DNA of 25,665 nt, from IMG/VR virus record IMGVR_UViG_3300009184_000188, positions 1 to 25,665 of that record; one strand, 5' to 3'. A model generated the notes under the pieces. The model saw only the letters and a program-made list of their open reading frames with translations, did not search any database and was not told where the DNA came from. Position numbers and translations under genes: made by a program. The stretch comes from a virus. Positions 8,777 to 17,530 of this stretch are shown here, in pieces. Position 1 is the stretch's first letter, and each line of letters starts with the position of its first letter.

Positions 8777-10219
8777 TTATTTTTTAAGGCGAACGGCTCC
8801 GGGAGGAGGTGTGGACATTGTAGGCGCAGGAGCCGCATCCTCCATTTGTAGTGGTATCCCGTTGCGTTTATATGCCGCTATCCTATAGACCGCTTCGTCC
8901 CGAGCCATTTCAGCAATTGCATCTTGATCTCCCATTTGCGCGTCCATAGCCCTTGGGTGCTTAGCCATGTGGGCTTTTACAACCAACTCCGCATTAGCGC
9001 GGGCTCGGTCTTGCTGCTCTCGCTCGTTTAGTTTAAGTTGTGCGGCTCTATAGTCCGCCTGACCTGCTGCAGTTTGTGCATGCGATACGGCTGAAAGCGC
9101 TGCTGCTTGTCTACGGGCAAGAGCGCTATCGTGAGAAATTTCTTTCTGTGTCTGCGTCCTGCGGTTGACATCCATTACCGTAGTACCCTGTTTGCCAGCT
9201 TCTGCAATACGGGCCCGGGCTTTTTCAAGTCCAGATACGGCCGCGTTATAGGCACCGAGGTCATTCTCGCGGATAGCCTTCTCCATAGCCTCATTTAAGG
9301 TATTTATTGCAGTTTGGTTAGCGATATCTTGCGTTGTGTATCCTTCTCGGGCTTTGGTAATAGCCGAAGACACTCCTTGGAATTGTTGGCCGGGAAGAGC
9401 GTGAACATTCTCCCCCATGCGTTCTAACCCAGTTAGCCAAGAGGGATTACGCTCAGCGGCTTGCCGAGCATAAAGCGCCTCAATTCCAGCGATACGTTTC
9501 TTCTGGTTTTCAATGGCGGCAAGGTCGTTTTTACCAATACGTTCGTTATACCGAGCCTCTTGCTCCGTCGCAAATTTTTCAGGGTCTAATGCTTGTTCGC
9601 TATCAATACGGGCTATTTGCCGTTGTTCAAACGCAAGCGCTTCGGGGGACATAACTGGAGCTTTTCCACCGCCACCGGAAGCTAGAATTGCGGCTATTTG
9701 TGCTTTTAATACAGCATCTGCTTTATCGGTAGCATCTGCTTTATCGGTATCATCCCGGCGGGTTACTGTGGGTGAAATCCCCGCAAGGCTGGGCGGGTTG
9801 GCATTGTAATCTCGATCTACGTAACTCCCATCTGTAGAACCCGCAAACGCAACAATCCCGCCTTCTTGGTAGGATTCCGGTAATGGCGACTGGGCGCTAG
9901 CGATACCCTGTGCTGGCGCTTGCTGGGGGACGGGGCCTTGAGGACCTTGGGGCGCTTGCTGTTGAGCCAACCCAGCTAAGCCTAGTTTCTGTGCGATCTC
10001 GCCACGGGCGGAATTAAGGGCTTGCTGCTCGATACCTTGGGCAACAGTGGGCATGTTGGCTTGGCCAGAGGCCATAGCGAGCGCTTGGGCTGCCGCCTTT
10101 TTGTCTGCATCTACCTTCTGTAATGCCAGCAAATCGAGCAGTTGTGGGGTAACCCCGGCTTGGTTTTGCTGAACTGGCAGCTTGCCGCTATACGCTAATG
10201 CTTCGCGTGTATTGTACAT
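8777..10219 (-). CDS. Putative internal virion protein, 480 aa, Ala/Gln-rich
   Basis: The ATG at 10219 has AAGGA 6 bases upstream. The protein is mostly helical and rich in Ala, Gln and Arg, with a Pro/Gln linker near 88-110, an EGGIVAFAGS motif near 118-127 and a charged helical C-terminal half (about 200-430). No enzymatic motif is seen. The same Gly-Gly-aromatic motif style occurs in the next two upstream genes, and the four genes from here to 13565 are packed with gaps of 1-11 bases. Position between the nozzle gene and the giant polyvalent protein matches the place of ejected or internal core proteins in podoviruses (compare P22 gp7/gp20/gp16 or T7 gp14/gp15/gp16). That role is inferred from context, not from sequence similarity I can demonstrate. 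An internal 18-base tandem duplication gives a repeated DKADAT. Confidence 0.7.
   Translation of the reverse strand: MYNTREALAYSGKLPVQQNQAGVTPQLLDLLALQKVDADKKAAAQALAMASGQANMPTVAQGIEQQALNSARGEIAQKLGLAGLAQQQAPQGPQGPVPQQAPAQGIASAQSPLPESYQEGGIVAFAGSTDGSYVDRDYNANPPSLAGISPTVTRRDDTDKADATDKADAVLKAQIAAILASGGGGKAPVMSPEALAFEQRQIARIDSEQALDPEKFATEQEARYNERIGKNDLAAIENQKKRIAGIEALYARQAAERNPSWLTGLERMGENVHALPGQQFQGVSSAITKAREGYTTQDIANQTAINTLNEAMEKAIRENDLGAYNAAVSGLEKARARIAEAGKQGTTVMDVNRRTQTQKEISHDSALARRQAAALSAVSHAQTAAGQADYRAAQLKLNEREQQDRARANAELVVKAHMAKHPRAMDAQMGDQDAIAEMARDEAVYRIAAYKRNGIPLQMEDAAPAPTMSTPPPGAVRLKK
9713..9748. repeat. Perfect 18-bp tandem duplication
   Basis: AGCATCTGCTTTATCGGT occurs twice in a row with no mismatch. 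On the coding strand it adds six residues and keeps frame, giving TDKADATDKADA. The perfect identity suggests a recent slippage event in a linker of the 480-residue protein. Confidence 0.9.
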
Positions 10220-10228
10220 TTTCAGTCC

Positions 10229-12163
10229 TTATTTGGCAGTATTGTAAATAGCGCTTGCGGCGCCTGCCGCTGCGGCATACGGGTTGTTTGTAATGTTGTA
10301 GCTCTGCGCGTTTAGTGGCAGCCCTTGCAGTAAGGACTGTTGATACTGCACCATTTTGTATGGGTTATCGCGCTCTGCTTCAAAGGCTGCCTTGTCTGCG
10401 GTAACTCCAGCTTGCTCGATGCCTTGCTGTGTGCTGCCTGCGTTAAGCTGTGCGTTAAGGTTTGCCAGTCCTGCAGCGTTCTGGGTAGCGCCCAGATTGC
10501 CTTGAGCCTGCGCAGCTTGTAGCTGGGTATTGAGCCCTGCCAGACCCGTAGTCTGCTCGGTGTTGAACTGTTTGGCAGCCGCATCGTATGCAGACTGTAG
10601 GCCGGTAGCCTGAATCTGACCTTGTTGCAATGCTAGGTTACGTGCAGCCTCTGCGTCCATAACAGCTCCGCGAGACCCGCCGAAAGCTCCAGCTTGTGTC
10701 TGTTGCCCGTGCCGAGTAGTTGCGGCAATATCTGCCTGCCGTTGAGCTTCTTGCTGCTGGATATCCACCACATTCTGCGTGTATGGATTCATGTACGCTT
10801 GGGTAGTACCCGGTGCTAGGAAACTAGATGTTTGTTTCTGCCCAGCAATACCGCCTGCTGTATCTGCAGCTTGCCCAATACCCATAGGAGTTGAGATATT
10901 GGCAGCGTTCTGGAAACCAGTGGTCTGCAATGCAGATGGACCAGCAGTCAGCGGGCCTTGATACGCTTGGTATGGCTGTTCGCTCAGTGCCGCGCCTTTA
11001 CCTAGCATGTTGGTTACATAGGGGCCCACCCAGTTAGACAGGTTAGACTCTTGACCTGTAGCTCCTGCAGGTACGGTATCGCCTGTTGCAAAATGCTTAA
11101 CGGTACCGCCTTCTGCATAAGCAGCAATGCCGCCCGGTGCAAACTTGTTGGGGTCGATCTCTTTGCCTTGTTGCTTGGTGCCAGTGCGGGCCATACGGAT
11201 ACGGTCCATCATCTTGTAGAGTTGCTTAGCTCCAGCGTCGGAGTTTCCGTTCCCTAAATGAGATACAACGTCCGCAGGAACCACAAACTCACCGTGAGCT
11301 AGGCGAGCAGGTTGCTTACCGTCGATGGTTGCATGAATTTTGTCTGCCATACCGTCTGTATCTCCACTTAAATAAGTGCCTTCAGGCTTGGTTGGTATAC
11401 CACCTTTAGCGTAACCCATAAGCCCACCTCCAGCCGCGCCAACTGGGGGTGTAGCAGGTAATTCGACTGGGGCCTGCATAGGCTGCGCTGGAGTACGCCC
11501 AAAAAATGTATTGGATGCAGGGTCTTGGTTTACCGGCGTTGCAGGCGCTACAGGGCGAGTAGAGTTTCGCTCATTCAGGGCGGTAGCTTGCGCTGCGGTA
11601 GCTGCCTGAGCCGCGGGCAATCCTGCTTCAGTAGCGTACTTCATATCCGTGAAATACCGTTGCCCACCTTGGCCGGCACGTAATCCTAGCGTAGGTACCA
11701 CTTGCTCTCGCACACCTGTATAGCTTGGGATTCCACCTTGATAGCCTGTTGGGGTAACTGGTTTGCTGGCTTGATCGTAGGCTTGCTTAGCTGCATACAA
11801 CGCTACACCATCTCCCGCCACTTTGCCCCAGTCAATACTTCCGTCGGGCTTTTTATACCTAGAAGTAACAGCATCCCATGCTGACTTGCCAAGCGTAGAC
11901 GCCGCATTTGTAATCGTCTCATACACACTTGAGGGGTAGTTTTTTGCAATCTCGGCTTGCTCTGCGGGAGTAAAGGATACAGGCTCTGGTGCAGAGTACG
12001 ACCAAGATGGGCTCGATTGCGCTGAGTCGTATACAACTTTATTGGGGTCTAAGCCCGCAGCATCATTAGCCATATTGGACTCACCGGGTTTACCGCTCAG
12101 TCCGCTGTCTACCCAGTATTCCTGAGCCCCATATTCGTCGTCATAAGAGGTATACCATGGCAT
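10229..12163 (-). CDS. Putative internal virion / DNA-transfer protein, 644 aa
   Basis: The ATG at 12163 has AAGGA 7 bases upstream and follows the preceding stop by one base. The middle (about 250-360) contains GGLMGYAKGGIPTKPEG, then LAHGEFVVPADVVSHLGNG and a helical KQLYKMMDRIRMARTG segment. This is a recognisable phage block also seen in tape-measure and internal virion proteins. It is followed by APGGIAAYAEGG. The C-terminal third has FLAPGTTQAYMNPYTQNVV, RHGQQTQAGAFGGSRGAV and long Ala/Gln helices. That FMNPYT...GAFGGSR arrangement is common in structural proteins of podovirus-like phages. No catalytic site is seen. Role in the virion or in DNA ejection is inferred from motif style and from its place between nozzle and polyvalent genes. 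Confidence 0.72.
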   Translation of the reverse strand: MPWYTSYDDEYGAQEYWVDSGLSGKPGESNMANDAAGLDPNKVVYDSAQSSPSWSYSAPEPVSFTPAEQAEIAKNYPSSVYETITNAASTLGKSAWDAVTSRYKKPDGSIDWGKVAGDGVALYAAKQAYDQASKPVTPTGYQGGIPSYTGVREQVVPTLGLRAGQGGQRYFTDMKYATEAGLPAAQAATAAQATALNERNSTRPVAPATPVNQDPASNTFFGRTPAQPMQAPVELPATPPVGAAGGGLMGYAKGGIPTKPEGTYLSGDTDGMADKIHATIDGKQPARLAHGEFVVPADVVSHLGNGNSDAGAKQLYKMMDRIRMARTGTKQQGKEIDPNKFAPGGIAAYAEGGTVKHFATGDTVPAGATGQESNLSNWVGPYVTNMLGKGAALSEQPYQAYQGPLTAGPSALQTTGFQNAANISTPMGIGQAADTAGGIAGQKQTSSFLAPGTTQAYMNPYTQNVVDIQQQEAQRQADIAATTRHGQQTQAGAFGGSRGAVMDAEAARNLALQQGQIQATGLQSAYDAAAKQFNTEQTTGLAGLNTQLQAAQAQGNLGATQNAAGLANLNAQLNAGSTQQGIEQAGVTADKAAFEAERDNPYKMVQYQQSLLQGLPLNAQSYNITNNPYAAAAGAASAIYNTAK

Positions 12164-12164
12164 A

Positions 12165-13565
12165 TTATTTCCTTACGTAATCTAAAAGGTCGGCAATAGA
12201 CCCACCCTGCGCGGCAGTTGCCACATTGTTCTGCAAGTATTTTAGGACATCTGGCTTTGGAGTGCTAGCTTTTCTAGGTGCAAATATATCGCTCCCACCA
12301 ACGTCATACAGATAATCGATTTCTGCGCCGTTGTATGGCTTAGTTTCTGCAGTATTAACGGGGAGCGCAAGATTGCTAGCAGCAGCGGTTGGCCGTGCTG
12401 CGGGGGCCGTAGCCCCGGGTAGTATGTCACCTAAGCTAGGAGTATTGGCAGAACTGTTCAAAATATTGTCAACAGGGTCTAGGCTCAATGGTTGCGCACC
12501 GGTACCGGTAGTGCCTGCAGTTGTAGGAGAGCCGGTAATAGCTCCACCAATACCAGAAACTGCGCTGTCGATTGATTTCGCAATACTGTCTTGCGATATC
12601 CCCATTCCAGTATTTCCCACTGCTCCATTGACAGCGCTGCTGATAGCCTGCCCAGCACCCGACTCTTTTACGCCAAATGCCGCTAAGGCCCCGGGTATAT
12701 GTGCCGCTTTTGCAACTCCTGCAGTAACACTACCCAGCGCCTGTGATGCGGCGGCTTGGCCAAAATTACCGGCAATCATTGAGCTAAGTACTGAAGGAGC
12801 TACGTTGAGGGCTTTCGCGGCATACGAGGTAGCAAACGAAGTAAGAGCTTGGCCGACAGTTATATCCCCACTTGCTACCTTAGCGAGGTTGTAGGCTAAG
12901 GCAAAGTTAGGTACTAACGCAGTAAGCGCGGGGATAGCGTACTTATCCGTAAAGCTGGCCAAGTTTTGGACCGCAAGCATCTGGTCTACAGTTTGCCCAG
13001 TCAGGTTGTTAGGGTTTACCCCAACCATATCCCCCATACCGGAATCGCTTAGCTGCGAAAGCTCCCCGGTATTAGGTTCCCGCCCAAGGATGGATGCAAG
13101 GCTGACGCCCTCCGTTTTTGATTGTTCTGCTTGGTTATGAATGTTGGTGCCGGTGGTTGCGCCATATTGCGCAAATGCGTCTTCACCGGGTTTGACATTG
13201 GCATATGCTGCAGGTTCGCTAGAGGTAACACTTCCATCATTGCCACTGCTTGAGGTATTTCCGGGATCACTGCTTATGCTGGGTGTGTTGCTTCCCATTC
13301 CGCCAAAATTGCCGCCATCACGAGCGGACTGACCTTCGGAAGAACCCCCAGAAGGACCCGATGGTGCCGAAGGGCCCGGAGTATTGCTGCCAGTACCACC
13401 AAAATTTCCGCCATCACGGGCAGATTGCCCTGCGGAAGAACCACCGCCCTCTCCACCACCATCTCCACCACCATCTCCACCCGCACCGCCCCCCTCGTCA
13501 AAATAACGGATCGGGCCCCCATGCCGGTAGCCTTGCGATTCAAGGAGTTCAAATATATGCTTCAT
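12165..13565 (-). CDS. Gly-rich putative virion protein with internal repeats, 466 aa
   Basis: The ATG at 13565 overlaps the stop of the upstream small gene (ATGA). The N-terminus GYRHGGPIRYFDEGG is followed by a run of GGGDGGGEGGG and two copies of a 22-residue unit containing GQSARDGGNFGG (42-63 and 74-95). The middle (about 200-330) is Ala-rich with weakly hydrophobic helices, such as the one around ALTALVPNFALAYNLAKVA. The C-terminus is short and polar, with YDVGGSDIFAPRK and NNVATAAQGGSIADLLDYV. I do not recognise a named family. The neighbouring genes on both sides are virion-type, so it is probably a structural or ejected protein. Confidence 0.65.
   Translation of the reverse strand: MKHIFELLESQGYRHGGPIRYFDEGGGAGGDGGGDGGGEGGGSSAGQSARDGGNFGGTGSNTPGPSAPSGPSGGSSEGQSARDGGNFGGMGSNTPSISSDPGNTSSSGNDGSVTSSEPAAYANVKPGEDAFAQYGATTGTNIHNQAEQSKTEGVSLASILGREPNTGELSQLSDSGMGDMVGVNPNNLTGQTVDQMLAVQNLASFTDKYAIPALTALVPNFALAYNLAKVASGDITVGQALTSFATSYAAKALNVAPSVLSSMIAGNFGQAAASQALGSVTAGVAKAAHIPGALAAFGVKESGAGQAISSAVNGAVGNTGMGISQDSIAKSIDSAVSGIGGAITGSPTTAGTTGTGAQPLSLDPVDNILNSSANTPSLGDILPGATAPAARPTAAASNLALPVNTAETKPYNGAEIDYLYDVGGSDIFAPRKASTPKPDVLKYLQNNVATAAQGGSIADLLDYVRK
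13281..13442. repeat. Two 22-residue direct repeats in the Gly-rich protein
   Basis: Residues 42-63 and 74-95 are nearly identical (G-S-S-A/E-GQSARDGGNFGG-T/M-GSNTP), separated by a short Pro/Ser/Gly spacer. The start-to-start distance is 32 residues (96 bases). Immediately beyond, bases 13450-13482 show a 12-base period that encodes the GGDG-type glycine run. Confidence 0.85.
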
Positions 13566-13861
13566 ACTTTTACCTTGAGTACGTTGCCAGCAGTTGTATC
13601 GTAATAGACATCACCCACCCGAAGATTGGCTAAATCTGCTTGTGTCGGTAAGCTTGGAACAGAAGTACCGGGAGATGGAGGTGCGCTTAGCGCGGCAATT
13701 AAGTTTGCTCCATTACGCTGTGTGGATATATTGATAGGGCTGTTATTGTCCAGTTGGGTGAAATACAACCTAAGCAGATTGGTAAATTTGTCTTGGTACG
13801 CTGGATCGTACTCAGGAGGGGCGCTAGGCAGCCGGGGGGCTACTACATTTTTCTGGGACAT
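13562..13861 (-). CDS. Small conserved phage virion-associated protein, 99 aa
   Basis: The stop overlaps the start of the next gene as ATGA. The start at 13861 lies two bases after the nozzle gene stop. It begins with a Pro-rich stretch (PRLPSAPPEYDPAYQDKF), then a helix NLLRLYFTQLDNN, a polar linker, and ends LRVGDVYYDTTAGNVLKVKV. This arrangement (PPEYD, LYFxQLDN, LRxGxVYYD, LKV) is a familiar pattern in short proteins next to tail genes of T7/P22-like environmental phages, where function is not known. The VYYD...LKV ending is like a small beta-hairpin found in fibre and tail proteins. A structural or tail-assembly role is inferred. Confidence 0.7.
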   Translation of the reverse strand: MSQKNVVAPRLPSAPPEYDPAYQDKFTNLLRLYFTQLDNNSPINISTQRNGANLIAALSAPPSPGTSVPSLPTQADLANLRVGDVYYDTTAGNVLKVKV

Positions 13862-13863
13862 AC

Positions 13864-16203
13864 TTACCTTCTTCCGTCGGGGCGTATATCAATTCGAGGT
13901 GACCCTAGTTGCCATTGGGTACCAATCGCATTGGAGCTAATTCTCATTGACATTTGACGCCCGCGGACACGAATATTGAGCTGGCCCGTAAAGGTGTCCA
14001 AGTCAATTGGATATGTCTGCGTAGCAGTTACGGCCTGCGAACCCGTTGAGCTTGTCCCGCCCACAGATACTGGGTTGTTATAGCCAGAACCAGAGTTCTG
14101 CAATGGCAGAAGCTGCATAGTCAGGCTAGGCGAGGTTCCATCTGTAGAGCCCCGGAATGTCAAGTCCGGCAGCATACGCCAGATAAACGCTATGTTATTC
14201 CCATCGTCAATATCAAATTGAGATGTGGTAATGCTTGACACAATTGGGGCTACTACTTCCAAGGTGCCGTCATCCACACCATCCTCATGGTAGACCAAAT
14301 TGTTTGCGTACGTAGCAGCAACAGGGTAGTTCCGAAGTGACGAATCTAACCATGCCGTACGGGCCATGCTTCCGTAGTACCAGATATCTTCGGCGTAGTT
14401 ATACACCACATAGCGGTCAATCGTTGTACTGGCCCCCGTACAATAGAACCACCAGACTTCATTGAATCCTTCATTGGTACTGCAGAAAATTTGGGAGAAC
14501 TGGGCGCGGTTGATGTCGTTATATACGAACTGCCGTAAGTCACAGCGGAGTGTTTGGACTCGACCGTCGTACTTGTAGAACTTGTCCTGACCCATCCAGA
14601 AAGCAGTACCATTACTGTACGCCGCAGCGTTAAGGCTGACGATCGAAATGTTGTCACTGAGCAGTTGAGAACCCCATACATAGGGGGCCCCGAGATACTG
14701 CAGGGAGTAAATGGCGGCGTCGGTCAACACCAAAATCTCTTGTCGAGCTTGTAAAACGGACTGGATTGCCGACCCGTGCGACAAGCGTAGGCTACCGGAT
14801 TGATTGGTGATTGCGGGGGTCCAGTTTGTAACGCTCTCTTGGTCAGACCACCGAATCACCATAGGGTCGTAGACGGTACTACCGTAGTCGTTAGCTCCGA
14901 AACAGAAAGTAAACCGGCTGGCGTCGGATACCAAAATAGCGTTCTGCAGCAGCGGGACATCACTTGCGCCCGCCAGAGAAGATACCAACACCGCCCGAGG
15001 CGATATGGTGTGCGTCCCAGACCCAGCAGATGATGTATTGATCGCTGCCCCGCCGTAGGTGACTGACAAGTTAAACGTGGTTGATGTTAAATACTTTACG
15101 TAGTAGACCGTGTACGGGGTAAGTGGGGTAGGGAGTGCTGCGGTAGTCGCAAACATAATCGCAGTGCCATCTGGGATAGGCGTAGAGGTGCTGGTGATTA
15201 GTTGGCAAACCGCAGGGCTAGCATTGGTGATTGCAATTTGGGTAGGGGTGACTAGAGACGGTGCAGTAACTGCATTCCAGTAGTACAACGCGCCTAGTTT
15301 TGGGCCGAGGATTAAGTTTTCCCCAAAGTTATACTGACTCCAGACATTAAGCGTCGCAGTAGCGTTATACCCGACTCCGCCCCAGTTCCCGCTGCTCCAT
15401 GAGTTCGCGCCCCAGCCGGCTGCACTGGTAGAAATAGCTGAACCAATGTGCAATAAATAGGCAGCATAGCCTACAGAACCACCGCCCGAACCGCTTGCAT
15501 TTGCCGTCGTAGCCGCCGTTACTTGGTAAGAGCTAGATACGGGGTTTGCAATAATAGTTGTGGCGGCTGTAGTCTGAGAGATGCTGACCGTGTAGGTCCC
15601 GTTGCCTCCACTACCTGTGCCAAAGGCAGTAATCTTAGTGCCAGCGGAAACCCCTGTACCAGACAGCACATGCCCTACGGCTAAGTTACCACCTGAGAAC
15701 GCTGTAACGGTAAGGGTAGTCCCTGAAATACTGGCGGTCGTAGTTACTGTCGGGAGCACAGTAACGGAGTATTCTCCGTTTAGCAGTACGTTATTTACCG
15801 TAGTAAGCCCTGTGAAAATTACAAAATCCCCCGTTAGTGGGGCATAGGTTGCATCGACAACTGTAACGGAGTTTGATCCATTGATTGTGACTACAGGGCT
15901 AGGGGAGAGGAAGTGGCTAGACGTAATGGGGGTAACGTCGTAATAAATACCCGTCTGCTCAATATAAAACTTCTTGTTGGTGCCTACACCCACTAAGTTT
16001 GCGCCTGCCAATGTGACCCAATTCCACAGAGACCTACAGATACCTAAAAAAGTATTGGCCGATAGGCGTGTCCACCCGCCTATTTTCTCGGGCGTACCCT
16101 GCCGGAACCGAACCATTTCGGATTCATAGTAGCCGCCCTCGTTGGTGTAACGAGTATTCTCGCGGTTAACACCGGGCTTTAGAGAAATCTTTTTTAAGGG
16201 CAT
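13864..16203 (-). CDS. Tail nozzle / packaged-DNA stabilisation protein (P22 gp10-like), 779 aa
   Basis: The start at 16203 is the ATG before [19 protein letters not shown]. The family hallmarks are [18 protein letters not shown] (27-44), [62 protein letters not shown] and the C-terminal [20 protein letters not shown] with [12 protein letters not shown]. Proteins of this type form the beta-propeller nozzle below the portal and adaptor, closing the capsid after packaging. Two regions do not fit the core: about residues 153-217 and 321-401. Both look like inserted beta-sandwich modules. The assignment to the gp10/nozzle group is by motif memory; another phage tail-tube protein would be the main alternative. 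Confidence 0.75.
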   Translation of the reverse strand: MPLKKISLKPGVNRENTRYTNEGGYYESEMVRFRQGTPEKIGGWTRLSANTFLGICRSLWNWVTLAGANLVGVGTNKKFYIEQTGIYYDVTPITSSHFLSPSPVVTINGSNSVTVVDATYAPLTGDFVIFTGLTTVNNVLLNGEYSVTVLPTVTTTASISGTTLTVTAFSGGNLAVGHVLSGTGVSAGTKITAFGTGSGGNGTYTVSISQTTAATTIIANPVSSSYQVTAATTANASGSGGGSVGYAAYLLHIGSAISTSAAGWGANSWSSGNWGGVGYNATATLNVWSQYNFGENLILGPKLGALYYWNAVTAPSLVTPTQIAITNASPAVCQLITSTSTPIPDGTAIMFATTAALPTPLTPYTVYYVKYLTSTTFNLSVTYGGAAINTSSAGSGTHTISPRAVLVSSLAGASDVPLLQNAILVSDASRFTFCFGANDYGSTVYDPMVIRWSDQESVTNWTPAITNQSGSLRLSHGSAIQSVLQARQEILVLTDAAIYSLQYLGAPYVWGSQLLSDNISIVSLNAAAYSNGTAFWMGQDKFYKYDGRVQTLRCDLRQFVYNDINRAQFSQIFCSTNEGFNEVWWFYCTGASTTIDRYVVYNYAEDIWYYGSMARTAWLDSSLRNYPVAATYANNLVYHEDGVDDGTLEVVAPIVSSITTSQFDIDDGNNIAFIWRMLPDLTFRGSTDGTSPSLTMQLLPLQNSGSGYNNPVSVGGTSSTGSQAVTATQTYPIDLDTFTGQLNIRVRGRQMSMRISSNAIGTQWQLGSPRIDIRPDGRR
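15001..15243 (-). other. Inserted beta module 2 in the nozzle protein
   Basis: About residues 321-401 contain [20 protein letters not shown], then [23 protein letters not shown], and [18 protein letters not shown]. This is a recognisable phage Ig-like unit. The core family would run directly from GALYYWNA to [18 protein letters not shown], so the module sits exactly in that loop. Confidence 0.6.
15553..15747 (-). other. Inserted beta module 1 in the nozzle protein
   Basis: About residues 153-217 read [18 protein letters not shown], then [15 protein letters not shown], then [15 protein letters not shown]. This is a stand-alone module seen in many unrelated phage tail proteins. It splits what otherwise looks like one beta strand pair (NGEYSVTVL before, [14 protein letters not shown] after). 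Confidence 0.6.
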
Positions 16204-16221
16204 AGCTCATTTTCCCATGAA

Positions 16222-16650
16222 TCAGGCAAAAGGTCGAGTACCTGATTTGTCAATAATCAGCGCAGATTTGCGGGGAGCAGCCGTGACTATATTGGGGATG
16301 CTAATGTGTGTCCAGCGGTCAAACTCACGGATCACTTGGTCATAGCCAACATCAGAGGCGATGATGTATCGTACCACTTCGTCAGGGGTCATTCCCGGTA
16401 CGCGAATATCAGCAGCACAACCATGTCGGTGTTGGCTAGTGTCTTTTGACCCAACTGCATCATTCACGGCCTTGCTGCGGAAGGCGGAGTTCACCATGAT
16501 GGGTTTACCACCTAGTGTGTATTTCACCTGCTCCAGCACCAGCGCTAGGCGGGTTAGGTTTGCAATCTCGGCCTCATTGGGCGTGTTATCCAGCTCACGG
16601 TGGTCAGTGTGGGTCAGTTCTTCGAGGGTGAAGTTGTTGGTCAGATTCAT
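16222..16650 (-). CDS. Endolysin, peptidase M15 family, 142 aa
   Basis: This is a single-domain peptidoglycan peptidase of the M15 (D-Ala-D-Ala carboxypeptidase / L-Ala-D-Glu endopeptidase-like) group. The zinc site motif SxHxxGxAxD is complete (S72, H74, G77, A79, D81), the second histidine is in WTHISIP (H115), and E109 in YDQVIREFDRW is the candidate catalytic base. SAFRSKAVN (55-63) is the usual upstream strand. There is no signal peptide, so it would need a holin to reach the wall. The holin gene lies immediately upstream and its TGA overlaps this ATG (16647-16650). The start is supported by the complete N-terminal FTLEELT helix typical of the family. Confidence 0.92.
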   Translation of the reverse strand: MNLTNNFTLEELTHTDHRELDNTPNEAEIANLTRLALVLEQVKYTLGGKPIMVNSAFRSKAVNDAVGSKDTSQHRHGCAADIRVPGMTPDEVVRYIIASDVGYDQVIREFDRWTHISIPNIVTAAPRKSALIIDKSGTRPFA

Positions 16651-17057
16651 TTCTTGCTCCTCATCTCCATGATGTTTTCAAGCGTCTTGCCGCCGAAGTA
16701 GGCTGACATGATGAGCATGCCCCATTGCCCAAGGAGTTGGACGTAGGATTCCTTAGCGTCATAACCAAAAGCTGACATAAGCGCAAACAGAAAATACCCA
16801 ACAAAGATAGCCACAAGACTAAGAGGACGGATATTTTTAGCAAGCCAGCTATCAGTATTTGCATCCGCAGCCCAGCGCTCTGTAACATTGTTTTGCTCCG
16901 TCTTGTAGATTTCGGTCTCGTTAGCCATCTTCGCCAGCTCACCGTTTTGGGCAAGTGTGGCAAGTTCCAATTGGGCTTTGGCCTTGGCTTCCGGATCGGG
17001 GATGAGTTTGTCGATTAACTTACCGCCGACTGCTAATAATCCGTCAAGTGCAAACAT
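16647..17057 (-). CDS. Holin, 3TM / GTA-holin-like, 136 aa
   Basis: The N-terminal amphipathic helix GLLAVGGKLIDKLIPDPEAK is followed by a charged region. Two clear hydrophobic segments follow: about 74-98 (IRPLSLVAIFVGYFLFALM) and about 107-128 (LLGQWGMLIMSAYFGGKTLE), ending in a basic tail (MRSKK). The RPLSL...GMLIMSAYFGGKTLE signature fits the GTA_holin_3TM family, which makes membrane lesions that let endolysin out. It overlaps the endolysin start by four bases and the upstream membrane-protein stop by one base (TGATG), so the three are probably translated together. The timing signal for lysis is not visible. Confidence 0.85.
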   Translation of the reverse strand: MFALDGLLAVGGKLIDKLIPDPEAKAKAQLELATLAQNGELAKMANETEIYKTEQNNVTERWAADANTDSWLAKNIRPLSLVAIFVGYFLFALMSAFGYDAKESYVQLLGQWGMLIMSAYFGGKTLENIMEMRSKK

Positions 17058-17530
17058 CAGAATTTCCCTTTCATTTCAATTACACCCCATGCCACCAGCG
17101 AGAATATGGCAGCGGCTACCAGTACGCAAAGCCCCATGATTATGGCTTCGTCAATCTCTTTCTTGCGGTTCTTCGCTGCCTTAGCATCCAGTATGTCCTG
17201 CGTCTTCCTGCGCTGCACAATGTTGTTGCGCTCCTGCACAATCTGCTGCCAAAGTGCCGACTGCCCCTGATTGATAAAGTGCCACTTCAGTTCTTCTTCG
17301 GCTTTGTTTAGTTCATGCAGTTGCATTACTGTTGACATCGCCTGACTCGTTGCAGAACTGTACTTCTTCTTTGGGTCTTTGACCGCTTCCTTAGCTACCG
17401 TATCCTTTGCGTCAAAAAACTTCATCACGTCATGCGTGATCCCTTGGACATCCTTGCCCATTTTTATAGCAGCTTGGATGCCTTTTATAGCACCCTGTGC
17501 TATGGCAAATGCGCTAATTGGGTCGATCAT
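17057..17530 (-). CDS. Putative membrane protein upstream of the holin, 157 aa
   Basis: The ATG at 17530 has a strong GGAGG five bases before it. The protein starts with a weakly hydrophobic helix (MIDPISAFAIAQGAIKGIQA), has a long charged helical middle (ELNKAEEELKWHFINQG, QQIVQERNNIVQRRKTQ), and ends with one clear membrane segment (IIMGLCVLVAAAIFSLVAWG, about 128-148) and a short basic tail. This MDPI...F and ELK...W-Q layout occurs in many phages next to lysis genes, without known function. It overlaps the holin by one base, so a lysis accessory role is possible. It is not a typical spanin, because the membrane segment is C-terminal and there is no lipobox. Confidence 0.75.
   Translation of the reverse strand: MIDPISAFAIAQGAIKGIQAAIKMGKDVQGITHDVMKFFDAKDTVAKEAVKDPKKKYSSATSQAMSTVMQLHELNKAEEELKWHFINQGQSALWQQIVQERNNIVQRRKTQDILDAKAAKNRKKEIDEAIIMGLCVLVAAAIFSLVAWGVIEMKGKF

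Noticed and set aside
12331-12894. 187-codon + strand frame
   Set aside because: Antisense to the Ala/Gly-rich virion gene; low-complexity translation typical of a shadow frame.
16661-16963. 100-codon hydrophobic frame nested in the holin gene, considered as an embedded spanin
   Set aside because: The hydrophobic segment is the shifted image of the holin membrane helix; there is no lipobox or signal, and no ribosome site.
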